From assembly GCA_015655075.1 (NCBI GenBank), contig JAATFT010000019.1, forward strand, positions 83,740 to 147,739: a stretch of 64,000 nt of DNA. Reading direction: 5' to 3'. This document shows, piece by piece, positions 17,695 through 26,666 of this stretch. Position 1 is the first letter of the stretch, and every line of letters starts with the position of its first letter. Origin of the DNA: Clostridiales bacterium (GTDB lineage Bacteria; Bacillota; Clostridia; Lachnospirales; Lachnospiraceae). The notes below the pieces were generated by a model. That model did not search any database, was not told the origin of the DNA, and worked only from the letters and a program-made list of their open reading frames with translations. Made by a program: the position numbers and the translations under genes.

Positions 17695-17736
17695 CCGGCA
17701 TATAAGATAAAGAATTTTTATTCTTATATGCCGGGA
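17695..17736. repeat. CCCGGCATATAAGA inverted repeat
   Basis: Arms CCCGGCATATAAGA and TCTTATATGCCGGG are perfectly complementary (14 bases) around a 14-base loop. It lies immediately before a family C repeat. It may be a terminator for the preceding gene, though no T-run follows. Confidence 0.5.
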
Positions 17737-17737
17737 T

Positions 17738-17835
17738 AGCCTTCCAGTCGGAATGCGCAGACGTCCCAGGGTATCATGCCCCAAAGCGGAAAAGCGTCAG
17801 CGCAGAGTTAGAGTTTGCTTTGCAAACTCTTTCTT
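17738..17835 (+). repeat. Family C dispersed repeat, longer copy
   Basis: Begins AGCCTTCCAG, carries CGGAATGCGCAGACGTCCCAGGGTAT (shared blocks) and ends with the same hairpin AGAGTTTGC TTT GCAAACTCT plus TTCTTTG as the 4921 copy. It lies six bases from the 3' end of hppA. Confidence 0.6.
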
Positions 17836-17841
17836 TGTATA

Positions 17842-19941
17842 TTAGCCAAAAAGATTAAAGGTTAAGAATATGTTAACTGTTAAAGATGCCACCAGCGATA
17901 CAACTGTTATCTGCGTATTGATGGACGGCCCAGCGGTATCCTTAAAGGGATCACCCACTGTATCACCAACAATTGTCGCTTTGTGTGTTTCGGAATTTTT
18001 GCCTCCATTATGTCCGGCTTCCACATATTTTTTCGCGTTATCCCATAATCCGCCTGCATTAGACATAAACAACGCAAAGATTAAGCCGCTTACGATATTT
18101 CCGGTAATAAAACCGCCGACTGCCTGCACCCCGCCGATAAAACCAACTAAAAGTGTTGCAATGATTGTAATAAGGCCTGCCGGAACCAATTCTTTAAGAG
18201 CGCCTGTCGTAGCTATTTCGATGCATTTATCATATTCGGGAACAACACCTTTTTTACCTTCTTTCAGTCCGGCGATTTCCCTGAACTGACGGTGGATTTC
18301 ACTTACCATACGCTGCGCATTCCGATCCACTCCAAATATTAACATAGCTGAAAATACCGGCGGAATAGCCGCTCCGAATAACAGACCGAAAAACACGGTG
18401 GGATTTAATATATCAAATCCAGTTATCAACTCCTTACCAATTACAGCAGCGGCATCATTGGCTTCACTGATAAAAGCACCTAAAAGGGCAATTACCGTAA
18501 GTCCTGCCGCACCGATGGAAAATCCCTTGGTAACCGCTTTCACGGTATTTCCTGCACTGTCCAGGGAATCTGTGGTTTCAAGGGCTTTTTCACCCAGATT
18601 TCCCATTTCCACCAGGCCCCGGGCATTATCCACAATAGGACCGTAAGCATCATTGGATATTATCATACCTACTACGGAAAGCATACCTACAGCCGTCATA
18701 GAAATTCCAAACATGGCATATCCTTCTCCCAGGGGATCACATATTCTGTAGGCTGCCAAAGCAGATATGCCAATACCAATCATAGAGGGCAACGAACTTA
18801 TTAAGCCATAAGAAAATCCGGATAATATAGTAAAAGCCGGTCCGGATTCGGAAGCAATTGCAACATTCTGAACCGGTTTCTTTGTATCATCGGTAAAATA
18901 ATCCGTGGCAATACCCACAATAACACCCACAAGCAGTCCGATTACGCTTGCAAGCCATATCCGCCATTGAAACTGGAAAGCAAAAGTTGCAAGGGCCGTA
19001 AAAACACCAAATATAACCATTGTTACATATGTATTAGTATTAAGTGCTTTTGTGGGGCTGCCATTTTCCCTCATTCTTGCACTTAATACACCAATGATGG
19101 ACGCCAGCAGGCCAATTGCGGCATAACAAAATACCATACCGGCATTTACAGAACCGCCGTTTGCTCTGTCTATGGCGGTTGCCATAACTAAAGCGGCTAC
19201 CATGGAAGCTACATTGGAATCAAATAAGTCGGCACCCATTCCTGCAACATCCCCAACGTTATCGCCCACATTATCTGCAATTACGGCCGGGTTTCTCGGA
19301 TCATCCTCCGGTATACCAAGTTCCACCTTACCAACCAGGTCGGCACTGATATCTGCGGTCTTCGTAAAAATCCCGCCGCCTGCTTTTGCAAAGAGGGCCA
19401 TAGAACTGGCACCGAAACTAAAACCAAGCAGGACAGTTGCATTATTCGTTATAAAGAAAACTAAAGTAACGCCAAGAAGGCTGGCACCAACTACAGCCAT
19501 TCCCATAACAGCGCCGCCGCGAAAACCGGCCATAAAAGAAGGTTTAATACCCTTCGCGGAAGCTTCCGCAGATTTTACATTGGCTATTGTTGCGATACTG
19601 ATACCGATTTTTCCTGCTATACCGGAAATAACGGTTCCAAATAAATAAGACACAACCATTAAAATATTCTCCCCCGGGTTACCGTTCCAGATAGGCGAAG
19701 GAAGGAATATTAAAATTAATATAGCCGCTACTGCGCAAAAGCGTGAAAGTGTTCTAAACTCTTTTGCTAAAAACGTGTTTGCACCATTTCTAATCAGCTT
19801 TCCAATCTCTGCAATTCGTTTATTGGACGAGGGTTGTGATACTACCCATTTATAGAGCCAAAATGCAGCCCCAAATGCCAGGATAGAAACAATAATTGAT
19901 ACAGCTTCAAAAAAGACTACGTCAAAATCCAATTTACTCAT
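17842..19941 (-). CDS. hppA: Membrane-bound proton-translocating pyrophosphatase (K+-independent type)
   Basis: Couples PPi hydrolysis to ion pumping across the membrane. About 16 membrane segments; catalytic motifs FTKTADISADLVGKVE (a DX7KXE motif) and DDPRNPAVIADNVGDNVGDVAGMGADLF, with a matching C-terminal set (VGDTVGDPFKDTAGPS). The segment GNTVKAVTKGFSIG has Lys at the position that is Ala in K+-dependent enzymes and Thr three residues later, which points to the K+-independent H+-pumping class. The start is uncertain: at ATG 19941 the GGAG directly abuts the codon. TTG 19932 has better spacing, and in-frame ATGs at 19977 and 19998 lack a ribosome-binding site. Confidence 0.93.
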   Translation of the reverse strand: MSKLDFDVVFFEAVSIIVSILAFGAAFWLYKWVVSQPSSNKRIAEIGKLIRNGANTFLAKEFRTLSRFCAVAAILILIFLPSPIWNGNPGENILMVVSYLFGTVISGIAGKIGISIATIANVKSAEASAKGIKPSFMAGFRGGAVMGMAVVGASLLGVTLVFFITNNATVLLGFSFGASSMALFAKAGGGIFTKTADISADLVGKVELGIPEDDPRNPAVIADNVGDNVGDVAGMGADLFDSNVASMVAALVMATAIDRANGGSVNAGMVFCYAAIGLLASIIGVLSARMRENGSPTKALNTNTYVTMVIFGVFTALATFAFQFQWRIWLASVIGLLVGVIVGIATDYFTDDTKKPVQNVAIASESGPAFTILSGFSYGLISSLPSMIGIGISALAAYRICDPLGEGYAMFGISMTAVGMLSVVGMIISNDAYGPIVDNARGLVEMGNLGEKALETTDSLDSAGNTVKAVTKGFSIGAAGLTVIALLGAFISEANDAAAVIGKELITGFDILNPTVFFGLLFGAAIPPVFSAMLIFGVDRNAQRMVSEIHRQFREIAGLKEGKKGVVPEYDKCIEIATTGALKELVPAGLITIIATLLVGFIGGVQAVGGFITGNIVSGLIFALFMSNAGGLWDNAKKYVEAGHNGGKNSETHKATIVGDTVGDPFKDTAGPSINTQITVVSLVASLTVNIFLTFNLFG

Positions 19942-20147
19942 CTCCTTATTCTTTATTTGGTCTATTTTAAACCACATAATTGATAGTATCACTTTCATGT
20001 TTATTGTTCAATAGTAAGGTGTGCATTTTATATATTTATAGCATTTTGAATAATTATACATGCCTCAAACTATACATTTGTTATAAATTTAACAGTATTA
20101 AATACCGCTTTCGACAGGAATTATATAATTGTACCAGAATTCGCAAC

Positions 20148-20176
20148 ATTCTATAATGCATGTTAAATTATGACAA
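20148..20176 (-). promoter_or_regulatory. Likely hppA promoter
   Basis: Minus strand: TTGTCA (20171-20176), 17-base spacer, TAGAAT (20148-20153). A second TATAAT at about 20121 could serve an overlapping promoter. The leader would be roughly 200 bases. Confidence 0.5.
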
Positions 20177-20200
20177 TTTACATTAAAATAATCTTTTAAA

Positions 20201-20233
20201 AGAAAGAATCTGGCACGTCATGCGCATCCCGAT
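20201..20233 (-). repeat. Family C repeat, partial inverted copy
   Basis: The minus strand reads ATCGGGATGCGCATGACG, then GCCAGATTCTTTCTTT, matching the CGGGATACGCATGACC core and the TTCTTTCTT tail of the other copies. With the 17738 copy it brackets hppA in inverted orientation. Confidence 0.5.
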
Positions 20234-20237
20234 CGTT

Positions 20238-20312
20238 TTTTATCGAATAGGGCGCAATTTCCTATTCGATAAATAGCTTTCAATAAGACGCGGGGCAGCC
20301 CCGCTTTTCCTG
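20238..20312. terminator. Two hairpins between rpiR-type gene and hppA promoter
   Basis: TTATCGAATAGG/CCTATTCGATAA forms a 12-base stem. It is followed by GCGGGG/CCCCGC with TTTT on the plus strand. The first probably helps end the rpiR transcript on the minus strand; the second looks like a plus-strand terminator although no plus-strand gene reads into it. Confidence 0.45.
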
Positions 20313-20347
20313 TTTTATATACAAATGGCAACCGTCCGGTTCCAAAT

Positions 20348-21199
20348 TTATAACAATTTAGAGGATATGGATTCGGTGGTTCTTGCCTTGTTATCTCTGG
20401 ATTGGTTATAATGTTTCACAAAATACTGCATATATAAAACCTCCAATAAATAAAGCTGAACCATTGAGGTTGAAGAGGCACCGCCGTCTAAGGGTCCTTC
20501 ATTTGACCCGCACAATAAAACAACCTCCGCCTGATTTGTCAGCGCAGTTTTGGCAAACCTGGTGATGCAGATTGATTTGCAGGCATTTTGCTTAACAAGC
20601 TTGTGCACTTCAATCATATCCTTGGTGGAACCGGAATAGGAAAAGATAATGGCAAGATCCCTGCTGTCAAGAAGGGATGCCGCCATGCACTGCATGTGGC
20701 AGTCCGCCACAAATTCTACATTAGGGAGTATCCTCATAAACTTCTGCTTTGCTTCTAATGCGATAACACCGGAAGCGCCAATTCCGAAAAAATGTATTCT
20801 TTTAGCCGCCGATATAAGATCTACCGCCTTAATAATTGCATCGAAATCCAGCAAATTAAAAGTTTCATTGAGTGCCGCAATATTAGTGGACAAAGTCTTC
20901 CTGCATACCGTTTTAACGTCATCATCCAGTTCAATCATCCCTGCAATTGCATTATTTGCTCCCTTTTTATTAGCAACGTCCTGGGCCAGCAGCATTTTAA
21001 ATTCCTGATATCCGTTTAACTTTAATGCTTTACAGAACCGGAATACGGTTGTATCCCCTACGCCGCACATTTCAGCCAAATCCGTTATCGAAGTATACAG
21101 TACCCTTTGAGGATTTTCGAAAACAAAATCCGCAACTATTTTTTCTGATTTTGTAAATTTGGTATAACCGTTCTCTATCCTGGCATAAATTCCTTCCAT
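20348..21199 (-). CDS. RpiR/MurR-family transcriptional regulator
   Basis: A 283-residue repressor-type protein with an N-terminal HTH_6 helix-turn-helix (KSEKIVADFVFENPQRVLYTSITDLAEMCGVGDTTVFRFCKAL) and a C-terminal SIS sugar-phosphate-binding domain (RIHFFGIGASG, AIIFSYSGSTKDMIEVHKLVK). It lies downstream of nanE on the same strand and near the divergent nagBA. It therefore probably responds to an amino-sugar phosphate such as GlcNAc-6-P or ManNAc-6-P. ATG 21199 has AAGGAG seven bases upstream. Confidence 0.88.
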   Translation of the reverse strand: MEGIYARIENGYTKFTKSEKIVADFVFENPQRVLYTSITDLAEMCGVGDTTVFRFCKALKLNGYQEFKMLLAQDVANKKGANNAIAGMIELDDDVKTVCRKTLSTNIAALNETFNLLDFDAIIKAVDLISAAKRIHFFGIGASGVIALEAKQKFMRILPNVEFVADCHMQCMAASLLDSRDLAIIFSYSGSTKDMIEVHKLVKQNACKSICITRFAKTALTNQAEVVLLCGSNEGPLDGGASSTSMVQLYLLEVLYMQYFVKHYNQSRDNKARTTESISSKLL

Positions 21200-21221
21200 A
21201 ATAATGCTCCTTTTATTATTA

Positions 21222-21384
21222 GCGTACTCTCGGAAACTCTTTGTATGCAGATTTGTGAGATGATTTTTTGTCAGATATGCACAAATTTATGAGGCGTACG
21301 TGGAGCATACGTTGATTAAATTTATGTGTAGCCGGCAAAAAATCAGCCGCAAAGATGCGTACAGGAGAGTTTCCGAGAGTGCTC
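21222..21384. mobile_element. Family B palindromic repeat (MITE-like), 163 bp
   Basis: The left arm (GTACTCTCGGAAACTCTTTG) and the right arm (GAGAGTTTCCGAGAGTGCTC) are inverted copies. The match continues inward through TGATTTTTTGTC / GGCAAAAAATCA to a central CGTACGTGGAGCATACG. It lies between nanE and the rpiR-type gene. A half copy is at 30893-30937. No coding sequence is present. Confidence 0.7.
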
Positions 21385-21398
21385 TTTTAAAACTCCTT

Positions 21399-22097
21399 TT
21401 ATTTTTCTGTGTTAATTGCTTCCACAAATCGTTTTGTAATATTCATCGGCCTTGTAATGGCAGTTCCCACAACCGCCGCATGTACACCGCTCTTTAATGC
21501 GGCTGTAAGCTGCTCCGGTGTCCATATGCCGCCTTCTGCAATAACAGGAATACTTAAATGCATTGCAATCTCTTTCATTAATTGAATATTGGGAAGCTTT
21601 GTTCCTTTCGTTTCCCCCGTGTAACCGCATAAAGTAGTTCCGACCAAATCAAACCCGATCCGCGCGGCATGGACGGCGTCTTCGTAAGTGGAACAATCTC
21701 CCATAAACAGCATATCCGGATACTTATTGCGTATTTTATTAAAAAACTCATCCAGGCCTACCCCATTGGGCCTCGCACGATTCGTTGCGTCGATTGCTAT
21801 AATATCAGGGCCGCTTTCCATAAGTGCATCCACAGCTTCCTCCGTAGGTGTTATGTATACTTCACTGTCCGGATATTCCTGCTTATATAACCCGATTACC
21901 GGCAAATTTACAGCCTTTTTTATTTCCGTAATATCCTCCGGAGTATTTGCACGAATTCCACAGGCACCTCCAAGCTGAGCCGCATAAGCCATCCTTGACA
22001 TAATATAGGAGCTATAAAGGGGTTCACTTCTCAATGCCTGGCAGGATACAATCAGTCCTCCCTTTATCCTTTTAAAGACCTCATTGTTTTTCATCAT
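21399..22097 (-). CDS. nanE: N-acylglucosamine-6-phosphate 2-epimerase
   Basis: Converts ManNAc-6-P to GlcNAc-6-P, feeding amino sugars from sialic acid or ManNAc into NagA/NagB. A 232-residue TIM barrel with family blocks KGGLIVSCQALRSEPL, MAYAAQLGGACGIRAN, PDIIAIDATNRARP and VIAEGGIWTPEQ; Lys and Glu of the active site are in IGLYKQEY and AEGG. ATG 22097 follows GGGAGG. It is transcribed away from nagB, with the rpiR-type regulator downstream. Confidence 0.93.
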   Translation of the reverse strand: MMKNNEVFKRIKGGLIVSCQALRSEPLYSSYIMSRMAYAAQLGGACGIRANTPEDITEIKKAVNLPVIGLYKQEYPDSEVYITPTEEAVDALMESGPDIIAIDATNRARPNGVGLDEFFNKIRNKYPDMLFMGDCSTYEDAVHAARIGFDLVGTTLCGYTGETKGTKLPNIQLMKEIAMHLSIPVIAEGGIWTPEQLTAALKSGVHAAVVGTAITRPMNITKRFVEAINTEK

Positions 22098-22157
22098 TAT
22101 ATAATGTCCTCCCTTTATCCTTTTGCAGATCGTTATCGATTTTGATTAGGATAAATT

Positions 22158-22285
22158 AAAAATATTTTTTAATTATAAATAAAAATATTTTTCTTTTTTT
22201 AAATATTATATTATAATTTTCTAATTGTCAACGGATTCCAGCATAATATTTATGCAAATTTTACTTATTATTGAAAAATATTTTT
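22158..22285. promoter_or_regulatory. Three AAAAATATTTTT palindromes in the nanE-nagB divergent region
   Basis: Identical 12-base palindromes lie at 22158-22169, 22181-22192 and 22274-22285, around the divergent promoter region. Spaced about two helical turns apart (first two), they are candidate operators for the nearby RpiR-type regulator. The DNA is A/T-rich, so chance is a real alternative. Confidence 0.4.
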
Positions 22286-22293
22286 ATTTATAC

Positions 22294-22321
22294 TTGATTT
22301 TTTAATTAGAAGTAATATACT
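22294..22321 (+). promoter_or_regulatory. Likely nagBA promoter
   Basis: TTGATT (22294-22299), 16-base spacer, TATACT (22316-22321). The leader of about 175 bases before nagB holds two strong hairpins: AAAGTGTGCATGCACACTTT (22417-22436) and AATAGTTCGC/GCGAGCTATT (22456-22478). Confidence 0.5.
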
Positions 22322-22504
22322 ATATAATTGAAGCATCTGAAGTAAAAATTGAAAGGTACAGGTGAAAGGTTGAAAGAAATTCACTATCAATCTCAATAAT
22401 TTGTGCCTGCGTAACCAAAGTGTGCATGCACACTTTCCACAAATTTCAGATGCGCAATAGTTCGCCTTGCGAGCTATTAAAATGCACAGTAACGGAGGGA
22501 AAAA

Positions 22505-23215
22505 ATGAATTTAATAGAATCAAGTGATTATAATGATTTAAGCAGAAAAGCCGCCAATGTTATTTCGGCCCAGGTAATATTAAAACCGGACTGTGTATTG
22601 GGCCTGGCTACCGGTTCCACTCCCATAGGAACCTACAGGCAGTTAATTGAGTGGTATAATAAAGGCGATATTGATTTTTCAAAAGTAACAACAGTTAATC
22701 TGGATGAATATTGCGGTTTATCACCGGATAACAGCCAGAGTTACCGTTATTTTATGAATCATAATCTGTTCCGCCATATCAATATCGATATAAAGAACAC
22801 TTATGTGCCCAACGGCTTGGCAAAAGATTATGAGGAAGAATGCCGTCGTTACGATAATTTAATTTCTAAGCTCGGCGGAATTGACTTACAGCTGTTAGGT
22901 ATCGGCCACAACGGCCATATCGGATTTAACGAACCGGATGTTTCTTTTGAAAAAACCACTCATATCGTTCATTTAGATGAATCCACAATTCAAGCAAACG
23001 CAAGATTTTTTGAAACAATTGACGAAGTCCCAAAAAAAGCAATTACCATGGGCATCAAATCTATTATGCAGGCAAAAAAAGTGTTATTGATTGCCGGCGG
23101 GCCGGATAAAAAAGGTATTATAGAAAGGGCCTTACACGGGCCTGTAACTCCGGATGTACCTGCATCCATACTGCAGTTTCATCCCGACTTAACTGTTGTA
23201 TATTGTTTTGAATAG
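22505..23215 (+). CDS. nagB: Glucosamine-6-phosphate deaminase
   Basis: Converts GlcN-6-P to fructose-6-P and ammonia. A 236-residue NagB with the phosphate-binding loop LGLATGSTPIG, catalytic Asp in VNLDEYCGL, GIGHNGHIGFNEP with the active His, and TMGIKSIMQAKKVLLIAGG. ATG 22505 follows GGAGGG. nagA starts nine bases after its stop, so the two form an operon. Confidence 0.96.
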   Translation: MNLIESSDYNDLSRKAANVISAQVILKPDCVLGLATGSTPIGTYRQLIEWYNKGDIDFSKVTTVNLDEYCGLSPDNSQSYRYFMNHNLFRHINIDIKNTYVPNGLAKDYEEECRRYDNLISKLGGIDLQLLGIGHNGHIGFNEPDVSFEKTTHIVHLDESTIQANARFFETIDEVPKKAITMGIKSIMQAKKVLLIAGGPDKKGIIERALHGPVTPDVPASILQFHPDLTVVYCFE

Positions 23216-23224
23216 GAGGCAGTA

Positions 23225-24427
23225 ATGATATATAAAAATGCAGAGGTATTTATTGACGGAAAATTTCAAAAAGCAGATATCGAAACAAAAGACGGACGTT
23301 TTCACGCTATTCGGTATAAAACAAGTCCTTTGAACCCGGGAGCTCCTTTTAATTTATCCGATACACCAACGTCCGGCTCAATTTCCGGAATAGATTCCAA
23401 AGATTCTATGGATTCCTCAAATCACACAGATTGTACGGATAAACGGATTCTGCCGGGTTTTATAGAACTGCACTCCCATGGCTGCATGGGCTATGATTTT
23501 ACTACGGCGGAAGCTTTCGATATGGAAAAAATGTGTGATTTCTATGCTGAAAACGGGATTACCTCCATATTGGCCACCACTATGACTATAGATTATGAAA
23601 CCTATAAAAAGGCAATGCTCCATATTAGAGAGAGAATGGAAAACCCCAAAAAAGGAACCCGTATTATTGGTATTAATATGGAAGGTCCTTTTCTGGGAGC
23701 AGATAAGAAAGGCGCCCATGATGTAAGATATCTTATGCCCGTTGATGAGAAAAAATATCTGGAATTAAATGATTTATCCGGAGACAATGTACGAATCATC
23801 GACCTGGACCCTAAGCTGCCGGGTTCCATAGAATTCATTAAAAAATACAGTAAAACTAAAGTTATTTCCCTGGCTCATACCAGTTGCGACTATGACCTGG
23901 CGGCAGAGGCAATCAAAGCCGGCGCCACACATATTACCCATTTATTTAATGCCATGAACGGCTTACACCACAGACAGCCCGGTTTGATTGGTGCTTTTTC
24001 CGATTTTGATGTCCATGCCGAACTGATCTGTGACGGAATCCATATTCATCCGGCCGTAATCCGGTTAATTTATAAAGTAAACCCCGGCAAACTTATACTT
24101 ATATCCGATTCCATGAGTGCCGCAGGATTAAAGGACGGCATCTATGAACTGGGAGGACAAAAGGTTTATGTTACCGATGAAAAGGCAACTTTAGAAAACG
24201 GAACCATTGCAGGCTCCACCACAACTGTTTACAAAGCTTTTAAAAATGTTATTAATTACGGAATTCCCGTAGAACAGGCAATTCTTAGCGCAACTTTAAT
24301 CCCAGCCCTGGCAATTAAGGCCGACGGGGAAATCGGCTCCATTGCCGTCGGTAAAAAGGCAGACTTTATTATTATGGATCAGGACTATAACATCGAGAAA
24401 GTCTTTAAAGACGGTGCTTTAATATAG
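23225..24427 (+). CDS. nagA: N-acetylglucosamine-6-phosphate deacetylase
   Basis: Removes acetate from GlcNAc-6-P to give GlcN-6-P for NagB. Amidohydrolase motifs: PGFIELHSHGCMG, NMEGPFLG, SLAHTSCDY, THLFNAMNG, CDGIHIHP and LISDSMSAAG. The 400-residue protein contains an unusual Ser/Asp/Thr-rich stretch (about residues 38-73, SGSISGIDSKDSMDSSNHTD) between the N-terminal strand domain and the first metal motif. AGGAGG precedes ATG 23225. Confidence 0.95.
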   Translation: MIYKNAEVFIDGKFQKADIETKDGRFHAIRYKTSPLNPGAPFNLSDTPTSGSISGIDSKDSMDSSNHTDCTDKRILPGFIELHSHGCMGYDFTTAEAFDMEKMCDFYAENGITSILATTMTIDYETYKKAMLHIRERMENPKKGTRIIGINMEGPFLGADKKGAHDVRYLMPVDEKKYLELNDLSGDNVRIIDLDPKLPGSIEFIKKYSKTKVISLAHTSCDYDLAAEAIKAGATHITHLFNAMNGLHHRQPGLIGAFSDFDVHAELICDGIHIHPAVIRLIYKVNPGKLILISDSMSAAGLKDGIYELGGQKVYVTDEKATLENGTIAGSTTTVYKAFKNVINYGIPVEQAILSATLIPALAIKADGEIGSIAVGKKADFIIMDQDYNIEKVFKDGALI

Positions 24428-24445
24428 TCAGAGGGAAAAGCCTAC

Positions 24446-24458
24446 TAGAGCGTGTTTT
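24446..24458 (+). repeat. Tip of a family A element between nagA and pdxA
   Basis: TAGAGCGTGTTTT, the first 13 bases of the family A terminus, lies between the convergent ends of nagA and the pdxA-like gene. It is probably a remnant. Confidence 0.5.
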
Positions 24459-24463
24459 TTCCA

Positions 24464-25462
24464 TTATTTCACAAAGTTTTTAGAATATTTCACTCCCAAT
24501 AATATAGCTTCCACCATACTGATTTCGCTTGCAATACCTTTTCCCGCTATATCAAACGCCGTTCCATGGTCTACGGATGTCCGCAGAATCGGCATTCCCC
24601 CGGTTATTGCTATAGTCCTTTCAAAATCCAGTGTTTTTGTGGCAATATGACCCTGATCATGATATAAGGACAATACACTGTTAAACCGCCCCTTTAGCGC
24701 TAAGTGAAATACGGAATCGGCGCCAATGGGACCCGCCACATCAAATCCTTCGGCTTGAAGTTCTTCCACCGCCGGTATTATATGTTCCATTTCTTCATTA
24801 CCGAACAAGCCGTGTTCACCGCTGTGAGGATTCAAACCGGCAACGGCCATGGTTCCTTTTGTCACCCCCAGTTTCATAAGAACCTCCTTACAACGTTTTA
24901 CATAATCCTTAATCCTGTCCTTTGTGATTAAATCACAGGCCTGCCTTAGGGATACATGACGGGTTAAAAAGAAAACCCTCATTCCATGTACTTCAAACAT
25001 GGTAAGGGGATCCTTGGTATTGGTCAACGCGCCAAAAATCTCTGTATGACCGATGTAATTAATGTTTCCTGCCTTTAAAGATTCTTTGTTTATCGGCGCA
25101 GTGGATACGGCCGCTACTTCCCTGCCGTTAGCAAGTTCAATACATTTTTTAATATATTCAAAAGCCGCTCTCCCGCACATGCCGCTTACTTTTCCAAGTT
25201 TAAATTCCCCCATGTCCACATTGTCAAGATTGAGTAAGTTAAGAATTCCTTCTTCATACACACCTTCCTTGGGATAATTTATAATATTTACCTTTAATGG
25301 AATCCCGGTAAATTGGATGGCGTCATCAATTATCTTCTTATCTCCGGCAACCACACAGCGTGCCGCTTCAAATACCTGTTTATTGGCTATGGATTTAATT
25401 ACAATTTCCGGACCTATTCCGGCCGGATCCCCTATGGGAATTGCTATAAATGGTTTATCCAT
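24464..25462 (-). CDS. pdxA: PdxA-family 4-phospho-hydroxyacid dehydrogenase
   Basis: NAD-dependent oxidative decarboxylase fold of 4-hydroxythreonine-4-phosphate dehydrogenase. Signatures: [33 protein letters not shown] with a metal/substrate His, [30 protein letters not shown] and [15 protein letters not shown]. The PdxA family also includes PdxA2 enzymes that act on D-threonate or D-erythronate 4-phosphate in catabolism. No pyridoxine genes and no DUF1537 kinase are seen in this window, so the exact substrate is open. ATG 25462 has AAGGAG upstream. Confidence 0.85.
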   Translation of the reverse strand: MDKPFIAIPIGDPAGIGPEIVIKSIANKQVFEAARCVVAGDKKIIDDAIQFTGIPLKVNIINYPKEGVYEEGILNLLNLDNVDMGEFKLGKVSGMCGRAAFEYIKKCIELANGREVAAVSTAPINKESLKAGNINYIGHTEIFGALTNTKDPLTMFEVHGMRVFFLTRHVSLRQACDLITKDRIKDYVKRCKEVLMKLGVTKGTMAVAGLNPHSGEHGLFGNEEMEHIIPAVEELQAEGFDVAGPIGADSVFHLALKGRFNSVLSLYHDQGHIATKTLDFERTIAITGGMPILRTSVDHGTAFDIAGKGIASEISMVEAILLGVKYSKNFVK

Positions 25463-25676
25463 TATAAAATCTCCTTTTTCTTAATGAGCACTCTTAATGT
25501 TTTAACTTATTTGTTTTATTTATTAACGGTTTTGTCCGCTTTTGCCGCAATATTATGATAAATGATTCTGATATTTTTCTTAACTCTTATTCTGTAAATG
25601 AAATGTTTCATCAAAATGCATAAAACGAACTGAATCGTATATGCTAAATATAATAAAATGAAAGGAGGCGCTTATA

Positions 25677-25847
25677 ATGGAAAGTAATCCAAGTATTCAA
25701 TGTATCGTTTCAGAATGTCGATATCATGCTGATAATGATGATTATTGCACCCTTGATCAAATTTCCGTTGGCAGAGTAGATTCATATTCATCTAAATCAG
25801 AAGACACTGATTGCGAGTCTTTTATTTCCAAAGACACGGCTTTCTAA
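25677..25847 (+). CDS. DUF1540 family small Cys-rich protein
   Basis: A 56-residue protein of the DUF1540 type: the pattern C-x4-C-x-Y-x6-C-x-L-x2-I-x-V, then TDCESF, is visible in QCIVSECRYH, DYCTLDQISVG and DTDCESF. The four Cys suggest metal binding. ATG 25677 is preceded by AAAGGAGG. Such proteins are widespread in Clostridia without a known role. It stands alone, divergent from the pdxA-like gene. Confidence 0.85.
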   Translation: MESNPSIQCIVSECRYHADNDDYCTLDQISVGRVDSYSSKSEDTDCESFISKDTAF

Positions 25848-25911
25848 TTATTTCACAGGTAAACGCTACAGCGACTACTCTAAGGCATACGTCGTATGTT
25901 GAAAACAAATA

Positions 25912-25963
25912 CCGGATTGTTCCTTCATACGACTATAATCGGCAGAAGGAGCAATCCGGCTAT
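25912..25963. terminator. CCGGATTG hairpin downstream of the DUF1540 gene
   Basis: CCGGATTGTTCCTTC pairs with GAAGGAGCAATCCGG (one mismatch) around a ~20-base loop, then CTATTTTC. It could terminate the DUF1540 transcript. A nested palindrome CATACGTCGTATG is just upstream. Confidence 0.5.
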
Positions 25964-26048
25964 TTTCATCAAATATCATTAATTATGAATTGAAATTAAC
26001 GTAAGATATTCTCTTCACTGTCACAGATTTTATTAATAATCTGCATAT

Positions 26049-26666
26049 TTACTTCACTTTGCCGGATCTTTTCTTTATAAATAAGAAAATAAAAATTATC
26101 GCAGCTAAGCCCAAAACAATAATCGTTATCTTAGTATATAAATCTGTGCCTGCAACAATTTTTTCCCAGGATGAACTTGCAGCTATCCCCAAATACACCA
26201 ATATGGTATTCCAAATTAAAGAGCCGATTGTTGTTAAAATAAAGAACAGCCCGAATTTCATATTAGCCATACCGGCCGGTATGGATATTAAACTTCGCAC
26301 GATAGGGATGCAGCGGCAAATAAATACCGTACTTTTCCCTTTGCTGTTAAACCATTCACAGGCTTTATATACATCTTCTTTTTTAAAATGAAGAATCTGT
26401 CCGATTTTTCCATCTAAAATTTTACCTAATCGCTCCGCTGAAAAAATATTTCCAACACCATATAGAACACAGGCTCCTAATAAAGCGCCGCCTGTGGCTG
26501 CAACTATGACTCCCCATGTGGTAAGTTCTGTATAAGTTGTCATAAATCCGCCAAAGGTCAGAATTACTTCCGAAGGTATAGGCGGAAAAATATTTTCCAA
26601 AGCAATTAATAAGGTAACACCTAAATAACCAAATTGATTCATAAAATCAATGATCCAATCCTGCAT
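26049..26666 (-). CDS. DedA-family membrane protein
   Basis: A 205-residue DedA/SNARE-associated integral membrane protein. Family signatures are ALENIFPPIPSEVILTFGGF, the conserved Arg region FICRCIPIVRSLISIPAGMANM, and several membrane helices. Members act as lipid scramblases or flippases (undecaprenyl phosphate or phosphatidylethanolamine) and influence membrane potential. The start is set at ATG 26666, where AAGGAG is correctly spaced; a longer frame to 26714 reads over it. Confidence 0.9.
   Translation of the reverse strand: MQDWIIDFMNQFGYLGVTLLIALENIFPPIPSEVILTFGGFMTTYTELTTWGVIVAATGGALLGACVLYGVGNIFSAERLGKILDGKIGQILHFKKEDVYKACEWFNSKGKSTVFICRCIPIVRSLISIPAGMANMKFGLFFILTTIGSLIWNTILVYLGIAASSSWEKIVAGTDLYTKITIIVLGLAAIIFIFLFIKKRSGKVK

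Noticed and set aside
19172..19648. 158-codon plus-strand frame inside hppA
   Set aside because: Opposite strand of the catalytic region of the pyrophosphatase; the Ala/Pro/Thr-rich composition is a by-product of the membrane protein codons.
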